Shown here in pieces: positions 46,878-57,256 of a stretch of DNA of 64,000 nt (position 1 is its first letter; each line of letters starts with the position of its first letter). The stretch is from Candidatus Kinetoplastibacterium sorsogonicusi. Lineage in GTDB: Bacteria; Pseudomonadota; Gammaproteobacteria; Burkholderiales; Burkholderiaceae_B. Position numbers and translations under genes: made by a program. The stretch lies in assembly GCF_003072465.1 (NCBI RefSeq), contig NZ_CP025628.1, positions 331,501 through 395,500 of the forward strand, given 5' to 3'. Below the pieces are notes generated by a model. That model saw nothing but the letters and a program-made list of their open reading frames with translations. It was not told the origin of the DNA and did not search any database.

Positions 46878-46910
46878 ATTATAATTATAGAGAGAAATAC
46901 TTTGTTTCAA
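46878..46910 (-). promoter_or_regulatory. Candidate promoter of rpsU-dnaG-rpoD
   Basis: Minus strand: TTGAAA (46905-46910) followed by two adjacent TATAAT copies (46884-46889 and 46878-46883), at 15 and 21 bases. Spacing is not ideal, but a duplicate perfect -10 before a key operon is notable. Confidence 0.4.
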
Positions 46911-46933
46911 TGTAATGAAGAATATTATACTAT

Positions 46934-46979
46934 TTTTATATAATAGTTTCATTATTTTTATTAAAACTATTATATAAAA
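46934..46979 (-). terminator. Terminator hairpin after purA
   Basis: Perfect 16-bp stem (46934-46949 and 46964-46979, core TATAATAGTTT/AAACTATTATA) with a 14-base loop, 12 bp beyond the purA stop. It separates the long minus-strand run from the rpsU operon. Confidence 0.6.
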
Positions 46980-46991
46980 TATATGATGTTC

Positions 46992-48314
<1,323 letters not shown>

Positions 48315-48323
48315 TTAATTAAA

Positions 48324-49487
48324 TTAAATTGATAATAATTTCCAAATTGAGTTTACTAAAACTAATTCTCTATCAAATACTAATCCATTTTCATCTAAAA
48401 TTTCTTCTGGAAATAATTGAACTACAATTTCTCCTTGAGACCTTAAATCATTTATTAAATTAGTAAGAGTAATATCATTATTAACCCAAGGTGCTTTAAT
48501 AGCATGATATTTGTTAGCATCGATAAACCTTCCTAAAGATAATTTACGTAAATCTAAACTAAAACCAGTAGCAGGTCTAGCTCTACCAAATGCAAGACCT
48601 ACATCATCATATCTACCACCACTAACTAATGAATCATGCCAACCTTGAGCATATACAGAAAAAGTTACCCCTGAATGATATTCATATCCACCAAGATCTG
48701 CCAAATCTATACCAATATTTAAATCAGGCAATGAATCTATTAATAATTGTAATTCATCTAAACATAATAAAACAGTAGGATAATTAGCAAATTTTTTCTT
48801 TGCATCTAAAATTACAGAAGAATTACCATATAAAAAAGGTAAACATAATATTGATTCTTTTAATTCATTATTTACATAATTTAAATTTGTAAATAATTCT
48901 TTTAAACCTGTTATATCTTTTTCTTTTAAAAGAGATATAATGATTTCTGAATTATTCAATAAAACATTATCTAATTCTAAAAAATGTCTTATTATTCCAT
49001 GATGGCATAAATCCATATGTGGTTTTTTTACATATGCTATTTCTAATGTTGCAAATACTAATCTAATAATTTCAATATCTGCTTCTACTCCATTATAACC
49101 ATATATTTCAGCTCCAATCTGTAATAATTCTCTACTAGAAAATAAACCCATTGGTTTTGCATGAAGTACATTACCACAATAACATAATCTTGTAACTCCT
49201 TTGCTATTAATAAGATGTGCATCTATTCTACTAATTTGAGGAGTAATATCTGCTCTAATACCCATAGTTCTTCCAGACATTTGATCTATTAATTTACATG
49301 TACGAAGATTAAGATCGCTACCTGTTCCAGATAATAAAGAATCTATGTATTCTACTAAAGGAGGAAATACTAATTCAAAACCATGAGTTTTGTATAGATT
49401 TAATATTTTAAATCTAAGCTCTTCAATTTTTCTAGCCTCAAAAGGCAAAACATCAGCAACATTTTCTGGTAATAACCATTTATTCAT
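48324..49487 (-). CDS. hisZ: ATP phosphoribosyltransferase regulatory subunit HisZ
   Basis: A 387-residue HisRS-like protein without aminoacylation function that partners the short form of HisG for the first step of histidine synthesis. It has WLLPENVADVLPFEARKIEELR, the class II-like MGIRADITPQISRIDAHLINSKGVTRLCYCGNVLH, GYEYHSGVTFSVYAQG and SGGRYDDVGLAFGRARPATGFSLDLRKL. It belongs between hflC and purA as in Bordetella relatives. HisZ is only useful with hisG, which must lie elsewhere. hisS (at 57 kb) is clearly the true synthetase. Confidence 0.94.
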   Translation of the reverse strand: MNKWLLPENVADVLPFEARKIEELRFKILNLYKTHGFELVFPPLVEYIDSLLSGTGSDLNLRTCKLIDQMSGRTMGIRADITPQISRIDAHLINSKGVTRLCYCGNVLHAKPMGLFSSRELLQIGAEIYGYNGVEADIEIIRLVFATLEIAYVKKPHMDLCHHGIIRHFLELDNVLLNNSEIIISLLKEKDITGLKELFTNLNYVNNELKESILCLPFLYGNSSVILDAKKKFANYPTVLLCLDELQLLIDSLPDLNIGIDLADLGGYEYHSGVTFSVYAQGWHDSLVSGGRYDDVGLAFGRARPATGFSLDLRKLSLGRFIDANKYHAIKAPWVNNDITLTNLINDLRSQGEIVVQLFPEEILDENGLVFDRELVLVNSIWKLLSI

Positions 49488-49549
49488 AGCTTATCTCTAT
49501 AGGAAATTTTTTTATTTTTTTATAAAAATTTGTTGTTTTTTTGATACTA

Positions 49550-50425
49550 TTAATTAGATTTAGATTTATTAATATATTTAAAAAATTCTGATTTAGGATT
49601 TATAACAAATAAATCATTATTAGAATTAAAAGATTTTTTGTAAGCCTCTAAACTTCTATAAAATTTATAAAAATCAGGATTTTTTTTATAAGATTCTGCA
49701 TATATAGCACTAGCAATAGCATCAGCATTACCCATAATAATTTTAGATTTTGAATTTGCTTTAGCAATAATTTCTTCCATTTTTCTATCAGCTTCTGCTC
49801 TAATTTTTTCACTTTCTGCTGCACCAATAGATCTTAATTCATTTGCTACTTTTGTTCTTTCAGCTTCCATTCTTTTATATACTGATTGAGATATTTCTGG
49901 AGCAAATTCTATACGTCTTAACTTCACGTCTACTATTTCTACACCAAAAGGTTCAGCTCTTTTTGCAACATTAGTCAAAATTTCTGACATGATTTTTCCA
50001 CGCTCTAGAGATAATACATCTTTTACAGTTCTAACGTTTACAGATGCATTCAAAGCATCTCTAATTTGTGCTTGTAAACGCTCATGAGCTGATTTTTCAC
50101 TTCCTCCAAATGTTATGTAAAATAAACGAGGGTTGACTATTTTCCATTTTACAAATGAATCTATTAATAAATTTTTCTTTTCAGATGTTTGTATTCTTTC
50201 TGCATTTTTAGATTCAATAGTTAAAATTCTTTTATCTAATTTAATAACATTTTGAAATGGTAAAGGTAATTTAAAATAAAAACCCGGCTCATGTATTTCT
50301 CGACTTATTTCTCCAAGCGTAAAAACAATAGCACATGATCTTTCATGTACAACAAATATTGATAACGGTAAAATAGTAAATAGTAATATAGACATAACTA
50401 AAATGATAAACTTCTTCACAGCCAA
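49550..50425 (-). CDS. hflC: HflC, modulator of FtsH protease
   Basis: A 291-residue SPFH/band-7 protein with a single N-terminal membrane helix (about 5-25), then a periplasmic domain: HERSCAIVFTLGEISREIHEPGFYFKLPLPFQNVIKLDKRIL, and the later helical stretch RTKVANELRSIGAAESEKIRAEADRKMEEIIAKANSKSKIIMG (coiled coil, 195-235). HflK and HflC form a ring complex around the membrane protease FtsH. The gene follows hflK with 23 bp. FtsH itself is not in the window. Confidence 0.95.
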   Translation of the reverse strand: MAVKKFIILVMSILLFTILPLSIFVVHERSCAIVFTLGEISREIHEPGFYFKLPLPFQNVIKLDKRILTIESKNAERIQTSEKKNLLIDSFVKWKIVNPRLFYITFGGSEKSAHERLQAQIRDALNASVNVRTVKDVLSLERGKIMSEILTNVAKRAEPFGVEIVDVKLRRIEFAPEISQSVYKRMEAERTKVANELRSIGAAESEKIRAEADRKMEEIIAKANSKSKIIMGNADAIASAIYAESYKKNPDFYKFYRSLEAYKKSFNSNNDLFVINPKSEFFKYINKSKSN

Positions 50426-50448
50426 TCCTTGATATTATTGAATATAAA

Positions 50449-51621
50449 TTAACGATTTCTAGATAAAATTTGTTCATTGCGAACTATATTTTGATAATTA
50501 GAATTAATATCTTCTGCAACATTATCTTTGGGTAAATTTTTATTATCATCTTTGTCTTGAATATATTTATTTAATGCTTTTTTATTAATTCTTTCATTTG
50601 GTATAAGAATAGTACTATTATCGCTATTAATTATGATTTTATCATTTTGAGAAAAAATTTCTTCCATACCTTCTAAATATATACGTGAACTGGTGATATC
50701 TGGATTTTTTTCATATTCTTTTAAGATACTATCAAATCTAGATACATTACCTTTAGCTTCCTCAATAATCTTAGTTTTATAACCTTCTGCTTGTTCTAAT
50801 AATCTTGAAGCCTGACCACTAGCTAATGGTATAATATGATTAGCATATGCATATCCTTCATTAATTTTTCTTTCTCTGTCTTGACCTGCTTTTACTGCAT
50901 CATCAAAAGCTGCTTGTACTTGCTCTGGAGGTTGTACATTTTGTATAGCAACTGTGTCTATTTGTATACCTGTTTTATAATTATCAAGAATATGTTGCAT
51001 AAGATTTTGAACATCTAGAGAAACTAAAGTTCTACCTTCATATAAAACAAAATCCATATTCCTTTTACCTACTATTTCTCTCATAGCAGTTTCAGCAACC
51101 TGTCTAACTGAATTATTAGGATCACTAATTTTAAATAAGTAATTAGGAGCACCATCATTTCTTAATCTATATTGTACGACAAATTGCATATCTACAATAT
51201 TTTCATCATTAGTGAGCATTAACGATTCTGGTAATATTTTATTAGCAGAATTACCTCTATAACCTATTTCTAATGTTCTAAGTCTTGATATATTAACTAT
51301 TTCATAACTGTCTATTGGAGAAGGAAATTTCCAATGTATACCAGATTGCACAGTTTTTATATATTTACCAAATCTTGTTAAAACAGCTACTTTACCTTCT
51401 TGTACAATAAAAAAACCACTTATAAGCCATAGAATTAATATAATCAAAAAAATAAAAATAAAATATGATTTATTATGATTTTCTGAAAAATTTGTATTAA
51501 TATGAAATATAGAGCGTATTTTTTTATTAAAATTCATCCAAATTTCTTCTAAATCTGGTGGTTCTTGTCTATGATAAAAGTCTATAGCTATATTTTTAAA
51601 TTTTTTATATTGATTGATCAT
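50449..51621 (-). CDS. hflK: HflK, modulator of FtsH protease
   Basis: A 390-residue SPFH/band-7 protein. Residues 1-40 are a cytoplasmic stretch with PPDLEEIW, a transmembrane helix is at about 51-73 (YFIFIFLIILILWLISG), then GKVAVLTRFGKYIKTVQSGIHWKFPSPIDS. A coiled-coil part follows (QASRLLEQAEGYKTKIIEEAKG, about 265-290), and a low-complexity C-terminal tail. It pairs with hflC next to it. The region downstream of 330 is A/T-driven and poorly conserved. Confidence 0.95.
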   Translation of the reverse strand: MINQYKKFKNIAIDFYHRQEPPDLEEIWMNFNKKIRSIFHINTNFSENHNKSYFIFIFLIILILWLISGFFIVQEGKVAVLTRFGKYIKTVQSGIHWKFPSPIDSYEIVNISRLRTLEIGYRGNSANKILPESLMLTNDENIVDMQFVVQYRLRNDGAPNYLFKISDPNNSVRQVAETAMREIVGKRNMDFVLYEGRTLVSLDVQNLMQHILDNYKTGIQIDTVAIQNVQPPEQVQAAFDDAVKAGQDRERKINEGYAYANHIIPLASGQASRLLEQAEGYKTKIIEEAKGNVSRFDSILKEYEKNPDITSSRIYLEGMEEIFSQNDKIIINSDNSTILIPNERINKKALNKYIQDKDDNKNLPKDNVAEDINSNYQNIVRNEQILSRNR

Positions 51622-51639
51622 ATTAGTTTTTTAAATTAA

Positions 51640-52725
51640 TTAGTTTATATTTTTCAACTTTATAGATACTAATTTTAAAATAGCATCCTTTATTTTATCT
51701 AATCCATTATTATTCAAAGCACTGATATATATATTTTTAACTGAATTATTATTATCAAATTCTATTCTAGATTCTATATGAGATAAATCTATCTTATTAT
51801 AAATCATAAGAGTTGGTATATTGATTGCTCCTATTTCTTTCAGTACATTGTTAACAGCAATTATTTCTTCCATATAATTTTCACTTGAAGCATCTATAAC
51901 ATGTAAAAGTAGATCTGCATAAGTTACTTCTTCTAATGTTGATTTAAATGCTTCAATTAAATTATGAGGAAGATTTCTGATAAATCCAACTGTATCAGAT
52001 ATAATAATATTATATTTATCTATCCACATTTTTCTAGATAAAGTATCTAATGTAGCAAACAATTTATCAGCTACATAAGTATTTTTTTTTGTTAAAGAAT
52101 TAAACAATGTAGATTTACCTGCATTTGTATATCCAACTAAAGATATTGAAAAAGCTCTACTTTTTTTACGATTTTCTCTTTGAATATGTCTTTGTTTTTC
52201 TAGATGAGATAAATTAATTTTTAAAGATTTAATTTTATTATTAATCATCCTACGATCTAATTCAATTTGAGATTCTCCAGGTCCACCACGAACACCTATA
52301 CCACCTTTTTGTCGTTCTAAATGTGTCCACATATTCTTCAATCTAGAAGACAAATAAGTTAAGCGAGCTAATTCTATCTGCAATTTTCCTTCATAACTTT
52401 TTGCTCTCATAGCAAAAATTTCTAATATTAAATATACTCTATCAATTACTTTAATTTTTAAATAATCTTCAATATTTCTTTGCTGCGAAGCTGATAATTC
52501 ACAGTTAAATAATATAATATCAATAGAATATTCAATAATAAAATTATAAATCTCTTTCATTTTTCCAATGCCAATAAAATACTTAATATCAGGTTCTTTT
52601 CTTTTAATATTAAATGTATTAATCACTTGACAGCCATAAGTATTAGATAACATGAAAAATTCATCTATTTGAGATTTTGATATTACCTCATTCATAAAAT
52701 TGACATTAACTATAATGGATTTCAT
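51640..52725 (-). CDS. hflX: GTPase HflX
   Basis: A 361-residue GTPase that binds 50S subunits and rescues or splits ribosomes under stress. N-terminal domain with SNTYGCQVINTFNIKRKEPDIKYFIGIGKMKEI, then the glycine-rich RQKGGIGVRGGPGESQIELDRR (139-159), and the GTPase domain with GYTNAGKST (198-206), DTVGFIRNLP and YNKID. It is shorter than E. coli HflX (426) because of a trimmed C-terminus. It is between hfq and hflK in the conserved hfq-hflX-hflK-hflC order. Confidence 0.95.
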   Translation of the reverse strand: MKSIIVNVNFMNEVISKSQIDEFFMLSNTYGCQVINTFNIKRKEPDIKYFIGIGKMKEIYNFIIEYSIDIILFNCELSASQQRNIEDYLKIKVIDRVYLILEIFAMRAKSYEGKLQIELARLTYLSSRLKNMWTHLERQKGGIGVRGGPGESQIELDRRMINNKIKSLKINLSHLEKQRHIQRENRKKSRAFSISLVGYTNAGKSTLFNSLTKKNTYVADKLFATLDTLSRKMWIDKYNIIISDTVGFIRNLPHNLIEAFKSTLEEVTYADLLLHVIDASSENYMEEIIAVNNVLKEIGAINIPTLMIYNKIDLSHIESRIEFDNNNSVKNIYISALNNNGLDKIKDAILKLVSIKLKNIN

Positions 52726-52763
52726 ATTGTTTAAAAAAACTTATCTTTAATATTTAAATATTT

Positions 52764-52982
52764 CTATGTAAAAATAATATTTTTTGTTGGTACAATAGTT
52801 GATATTGCATGCTTATATATCATTTGTGTAACTGTATTTTTTAATAAAATAATATATTGATCAAAAGATTCTATTTGACCTTGCAGTTTAATACCATTAA
52901 CTAAATAAATTGAAACTGGTATTTTATCCTGTTTTAATTTATTTAAAAATTGGTCTTGTAATATTTGATTATTATTAAACAT
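52764..52982 (-). CDS. hfq: RNA chaperone Hfq
   Basis: A 72-residue Sm-like hexamer protein that pairs small RNAs with mRNAs. It has [42 protein letters not shown] (Sm1) and [15 protein letters not shown] (Sm2, with the YKHA motif). The C-terminal tail is nearly absent, the short form common in reduced genomes. No sRNA can be recognised in the window. It stands 38 bp before hflX and after hisC. Confidence 0.96.
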   Translation of the reverse strand: MFNNNQILQDQFLNKLKQDKIPVSIYLVNGIKLQGQIESFDQYIILLKNTVTQMIYKHAISTIVPTKNIIFT

Positions 52983-53071
52983 TGATTATGCTCCATACAT
53001 ATGTTATTGGCTATAATATTTTTTTATTGATATTAATCATCAATTATACAATCAAATATCTTGATATGTTT

Positions 53072-54148
53072 CTAGTTATTTACTATTTTATTTAATATAT
53101 AAATTAATTGAGATAAATGTTCTTCTATACCAATACTTATTCTTAAATATTGATTAATTCTATCTTTATTAAAATGACGAACAAGGATATTATTATCTTT
53201 TAATTTTTCATAAATGATTTTTGCATCATATTTATTGTGCTTTGCAAATATAAAATTTGCTTTAGATGGGAGTACTTCAAAACCTAAGTTAATCATATCA
53301 TTAATCAAATTATTTCTTAACTTTATTATTGAATTACATGTAAAATTAAAATAATCAATATCTTGAAATGCAGCTATAGCACCAATAGATGCTAATTTAT
53401 CAACTGGATATGAATTAAAACTATTTTTTACTCTAATTAAACCATTAATTAAATTTTTATTACCAATAGCAAAACCTATTCTTAAGCCAGCTAGAGACCT
53501 AGATTTAGAAAATGTTTGAACAATTAATAAATTATCATATTTATTAATTAAGCTAACTGCTGATGTAGATCCAAAATCTACATAAGCTTCATCTATTACT
53601 ACTACAATATTTTTATTACTAGAAATAATTTTTTCTACATCTGTTAATTCTAAATTAATTCCTGTAGGAGCATTAGGGTTAGGAAAAATTATCCCACCAA
53701 TATAATTTTTATGTATTTTAGGTAAATAATCCGATATTTTAATATTAAAATATTCGTCTAATGGAATTGTTTTATATGCAATATTAAATAATTGGCAGTA
53801 TGTCTTATAAAAACTATAAGTAATATCAGGAAATATGATAGGTTTTTCTTTTTGAAAGAAAGCTAAAAATGATTGAGCTAATACTTCATCCGATCCATTA
53901 CCTACAAAAATATTATCTATATTTAAATTATATAAAGAAGCTATTTGATCTCTAAGACTTATTGATTCAGGGTCAGGATATAACCTTAATTGATTATTAC
54001 AAGAATTTTTAATTGCATCTAAAACTTTGTAGGATGGTCCATAAGGATTTTCATTTGTATTAAGTTTTATTACATTAGATAGTTTAGTTTGTTCTCCAGG
54101 CACATAAGGATCTAAGTTATTGACAATTGCACTCCAATAATTATTCAT
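53072..54148 (-). CDS. hisC: Histidinol-phosphate aminotransferase
   Basis: A 358-residue fold-type I PLP aminotransferase acting in histidine synthesis. It has KLNTNENPYGPSYKVLDAI, DNIFVGNGSDEVLAQSFLAF, the PNPNAPTGI motif, VVIDEAYVDFG, and the PLP-lysine segment TFSKSRSLAGLRIGFAIG. The length is typical. It overlaps der by 8 bp, so it is translationally linked. It fits with hisZ near 49 kb; the remaining his genes are elsewhere. Confidence 0.94.
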   Translation of the reverse strand: MNNYWSAIVNNLDPYVPGEQTKLSNVIKLNTNENPYGPSYKVLDAIKNSCNNQLRLYPDPESISLRDQIASLYNLNIDNIFVGNGSDEVLAQSFLAFFQKEKPIIFPDITYSFYKTYCQLFNIAYKTIPLDEYFNIKISDYLPKIHKNYIGGIIFPNPNAPTGINLELTDVEKIISSNKNIVVVIDEAYVDFGSTSAVSLINKYDNLLIVQTFSKSRSLAGLRIGFAIGNKNLINGLIRVKNSFNSYPVDKLASIGAIAAFQDIDYFNFTCNSIIKLRNNLINDMINLGFEVLPSKANFIFAKHNKYDAKIIYEKLKDNNILVRHFNKDRINQYLRISIGIEEHLSQLIYILNKIVNN

Positions 54149-55493
54149 TTTTCTCTCTATTAAAATAAGGATTTTTTGAAGATTTAAATTCTATTCTTAA
54201 AGGCGTTCCCTCTAAATGAAATTTTTCACGAAAGTATTTTTCTAAAAAGCGACGGTAATCATTAGAAATTGAATATAAAGATGTACCATGAATAATAATT
54301 ACAGGTGGATTATGACCCCCTTGGTGAGCATATTTCAATTTAGGACGAAAATTTGTTTTTTTGGGTGGTTGTTGATGTAAAACTGCTGATTGTAAAGTTC
54401 TAGTTAATAATGGAGTAGATAATTTTTTAAAAGCTGAAGCATATGCATTTTCTATTGAATGAAAAATATTATTTATACCTTTACCAGTTAAAGCAGAAAT
54501 ACAATGTACTTTTGCAAAATTTAAAAAATGTATTTCTCTTCTGCAATTAAGTATTAATTCTTGCATTTCATGCATTTTTAAATTTTCACATTTATTAATA
54601 GCTATTACTATAGATTTTCCTGATTCTATTATAAATCTAATTATGTGTAAATCTTGTTCTTGAATTTGATGATCAACAATTAATAAAACTACATTACTAT
54701 CTTCTATAGCTTGTAATGTTTTTACTATAGAAAATTTTTCTATAGTATGAAATACTTTACCTTTTTTTCTCAAACCAGCTGTATCAATTACTATATATTC
54801 TTGTTTATTTTTACAAAAGTCTATTTTAACTATATCTCTAGTAGTACCAGGCATATCAAATACTACAACTCGATTTTCACCTATTATAGTATTTATAAAA
54901 GTAGATTTACCTACATTTGGACGACCTACGATTGCTAATTTTATTTTATTGTAATTTATATTATTTGATACATTGTTATTACTTTGATAATCTGGAATTA
55001 TGCTACAAATATAATTTATCATTTTATCTATGCCATGGCCATGAGCAGAAGATATGGAAAAATATTTTTCAAAACCTAGCTCATAAAAATTATTATTAGA
55101 TTGCCACGTTTCTAAACCTTCAGATTTATTTATAACAACTATAATATGCTTTTTGCTTGATAATCTCAGTAATTTTGCAATATCATAATCAGTATTATTA
55201 AGACCAGAACGTACATCTACTAAAAATAAAATTATATCAGATTCTAAAATAGCTTCCTTTGTTTGCTTAGACATTTCACTTTCAATACCATTTTTGATAA
55301 CTGGCTCAAATCCACCAGTATCTACCACAATAAAAGGTTTGGTAGATATTTTACATTCTCCATAATTTCGATCTCTTGTAAGACCTGGAAAATCAGCTAC
55401 TAAAGCATTTCTAGATTTTGTTAGGCGGTTAAATAATGTAGATTTACCTACATTTGGACGACCTACTAAAGTTATAATTGGTTTAAAATACAC
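54141..55493 (-). CDS. der: GTPase Der (EngA)
   Basis: A 450-residue GTPase with two G domains needed for 50S ribosome assembly. Two P-loops GRPNVGKST are at 11-19 and 190-198, with DTGGFEP and DTAGLRKKGK as G3 motifs, and NKSE and NKCE as G4. A C-terminal KH-like domain ends RPKLKYAHQGGHNPPVIIIHGTSLYSISNDYRRFLEKYFREKFHLEGTPLRIEFKSS. It begins with GTG (55493), matching the start of homologues (M.FKP). It is an essential gene. Confidence 0.96.
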   Translation of the reverse strand: MYFKPIITLVGRPNVGKSTLFNRLTKSRNALVADFPGLTRDRNYGECKISTKPFIVVDTGGFEPVIKNGIESEMSKQTKEAILESDIILFLVDVRSGLNNTDYDIAKLLRLSSKKHIIVVINKSEGLETWQSNNNFYELGFEKYFSISSAHGHGIDKMINYICSIIPDYQSNNNVSNNINYNKIKLAIVGRPNVGKSTFINTIIGENRVVVFDMPGTTRDIVKIDFCKNKQEYIVIDTAGLRKKGKVFHTIEKFSIVKTLQAIEDSNVVLLIVDHQIQEQDLHIIRFIIESGKSIVIAINKCENLKMHEMQELILNCRREIHFLNFAKVHCISALTGKGINNIFHSIENAYASAFKKLSTPLLTRTLQSAVLHQQPPKKTNFRPKLKYAHQGGHNPPVIIIHGTSLYSISNDYRRFLEKYFREKFHLEGTPLRIEFKSSKNPYFNREKNE

Positions 55494-55511
55494 GATAAAT
55501 AAAGTATAAAT

Positions 55512-56630
55512 TTATAAAAAATTTTTAATTTCCACCAAAGATAATTTTCTATTATTAGAATTAATAATGAAGCTATTATCATTGATTAGTGTAAATGAAT
55601 TATTGTAATGATTTAATTTAATATTACCATACATTGTGCCAGAATATTTATTTAATAAATAAATATAGCCTTTATTATCTGATACAAGTAAATAATTTTT
55701 AATACAAATAGGTTTATTAATATTTTTATTACAAAAATTCTCATATTTCCATAATAATTCACAATTATTAGAGTTAAAACATCTAATGATATTATTTTGA
55801 TCAGTAATATATAAATTCTTATTTTCTACTAATAAATGTTTTATAGTTAAATTTAAAGAATTATGCCATATTTTTTTAAATTGATTTATTAAATCAATAG
55901 CTAATAAATCACCATTGTAAGATACAATGTATAAAATATTATTAATAACATGAAAAGAATAAACATTATTTATTCTTTCTATATCATCATATCCTTCTTT
56001 AACAGGTACACTATAATCCCATATAGTATTACCATGTTTTAAATCAATAATTATTATTTTTTTATCAGGTATTGATGCAATAAGTAAATCATTATGACAA
56101 CAAAAATATGTTTCTTCTTTTATATTAAAATCAAATAGTGGAGAATATATATTCCATATTAATTTTTTATTAATTATAGAAAATGCTTTTAATTTATTAT
56201 TATCTGTTCTAATAATTACTAAATCATTATGAATTATTGGTATATAGTTGCTTGAACTGTTAATATTTTTTTTCCAAATAATTTTTCCATTTATATCTAA
56301 AATAAATAAATATCCATCCTTTGTAATAGTAGCTATATAATTATCTTTTACACATATACCAGATATTAATTGGTGGTTTATATTGTTAGTCCAACATATT
56401 TTTCCAAGTTTTATATTTAATTTAGATATTTGTCCATTGTTATAAGCATAATACAAATAATCTTTTTGAATAATTATAGATATAATTGAGCTACTTATTT
56501 TATTAAAAAAATGATTGTTTATAATAGTTTTTTTAATAAAAAATTCTTTATCATTTATATGATAGATCTTATTATGTAAAGAACATGACATCAAACAGCA
56601 TGAAATTAATAAGATATAAATATATTTCAT
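55512..56630 (-). CDS. bamB: Outer membrane assembly lipoprotein BamB
   Basis: A 372-residue lipoprotein with an N-terminal signal and lipobox (LMSC, C16). The rest has PQQ-like beta-propeller repeats: KLGKICWTNNIN, INGKIIWKKNIN, INKKLIWNIYSP, KHGNTIWDYSVPV, LLWKYEN, with the W-aromatic alternation of the family. It helps BamA insert outer membrane proteins. The sequence is highly A/T-biased (Ile, Asn, Lys), so identity is weak and rests on the repeats and the hisS-yfgM-bamB-der order. It overlaps yfgM by 4 bp. Confidence 0.87.
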   Translation of the reverse strand: MKYIYILLISCCLMSCSLHNKIYHINDKEFFIKKTIINNHFFNKISSSIISIIIQKDYLYYAYNNGQISKLNIKLGKICWTNNINHQLISGICVKDNYIATITKDGYLFILDINGKIIWKKNINSSSNYIPIIHNDLVIIRTDNNKLKAFSIINKKLIWNIYSPLFDFNIKEETYFCCHNDLLIASIPDKKIIIIDLKHGNTIWDYSVPVKEGYDDIERINNVYSFHVINNILYIVSYNGDLLAIDLINQFKKIWHNSLNLTIKHLLVENKNLYITDQNNIIRCFNSNNCELLWKYENFCNKNINKPICIKNYLLVSDNKGYIYLLNKYSGTMYGNIKLNHYNNSFTLINDNSFIINSNNRKLSLVEIKNFL

Positions 56631-57256
56631 AAAGATTTTAGTGCATCAATTTTCAAAGATATTATTTTTATTAATGGATCATTTTTATCTAATTTTTCTA
56701 AAATTTTATTTAATAAAAATAAACCTTCCTTTATTTTACCTTGACAGATTAAAATATCTGCTTTTCTATCATTAAATAAATTTTCAAAATATTTATTAGG
56801 ATTATTTAATTGAAAAATAGCTTCTTCATATTTTTTTTGTTCTAGTAGTAAGCCAGATTTTCGAAACAATGCTACATTTTTTAATATACTATTTTTAGAT
56901 TGTTGAATATAAATATTCAACATATCAATTGATTCTTGAATATGGCCTTGAGACGATAAAAATCTAGTTGCTAAGAAAGTTCCATATGGATAACATAGGT
57001 TTTTATTAAAATTGCTAGCTAATATATTTTCTAAATTTGTAATATGTTCTATTGATGTTTTTTCATCAAAACTAGCTAATTCTATATTTTCTAATACTTT
57101 GTTAGGATTAATATATTGTGATTTATTATCAATATAAATATATAATAAATATGATAATATAGGAAGTAATATTAAAGAAATAACTATTAAAAATTTATAT
57201 AAATTTTTAATTAAAAAATTTTTCATTATTTTGATATAGTTATTTTTGATTTTCAT
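56627..57256 (-). CDS. yfgM: YfgM-like membrane-anchored TPR protein
   Basis: A 209-residue protein with one N-terminal hydrophobic helix (about 18-42) and a TPR-like helical domain (about 60-209). Visible repeats are FLSSQGHIQESIDMLNIYIQQ, LLEQKKYEEAIFQLNN and CQGKIKEGLFLLNKILEKL. YfgM in E. coli is a periplasm-facing ancillary of the SecYEG translocon and chaperone network. It lies between hisS and bamB, the usual position, with 4-bp overlaps on both sides. Confidence 0.82.
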   Translation of the reverse strand: MKIKNNYIKIMKNFLIKNLYKFLIVISLILLPILSYLLYIYIDNKSQYINPNKVLENIELASFDEKTSIEHITNLENILASNFNKNLCYPYGTFLATRFLSSQGHIQESIDMLNIYIQQSKNSILKNVALFRKSGLLLEQKKYEEAIFQLNNPNKYFENLFNDRKADILICQGKIKEGLFLLNKILEKLDKNDPLIKIISLKIDALKSL

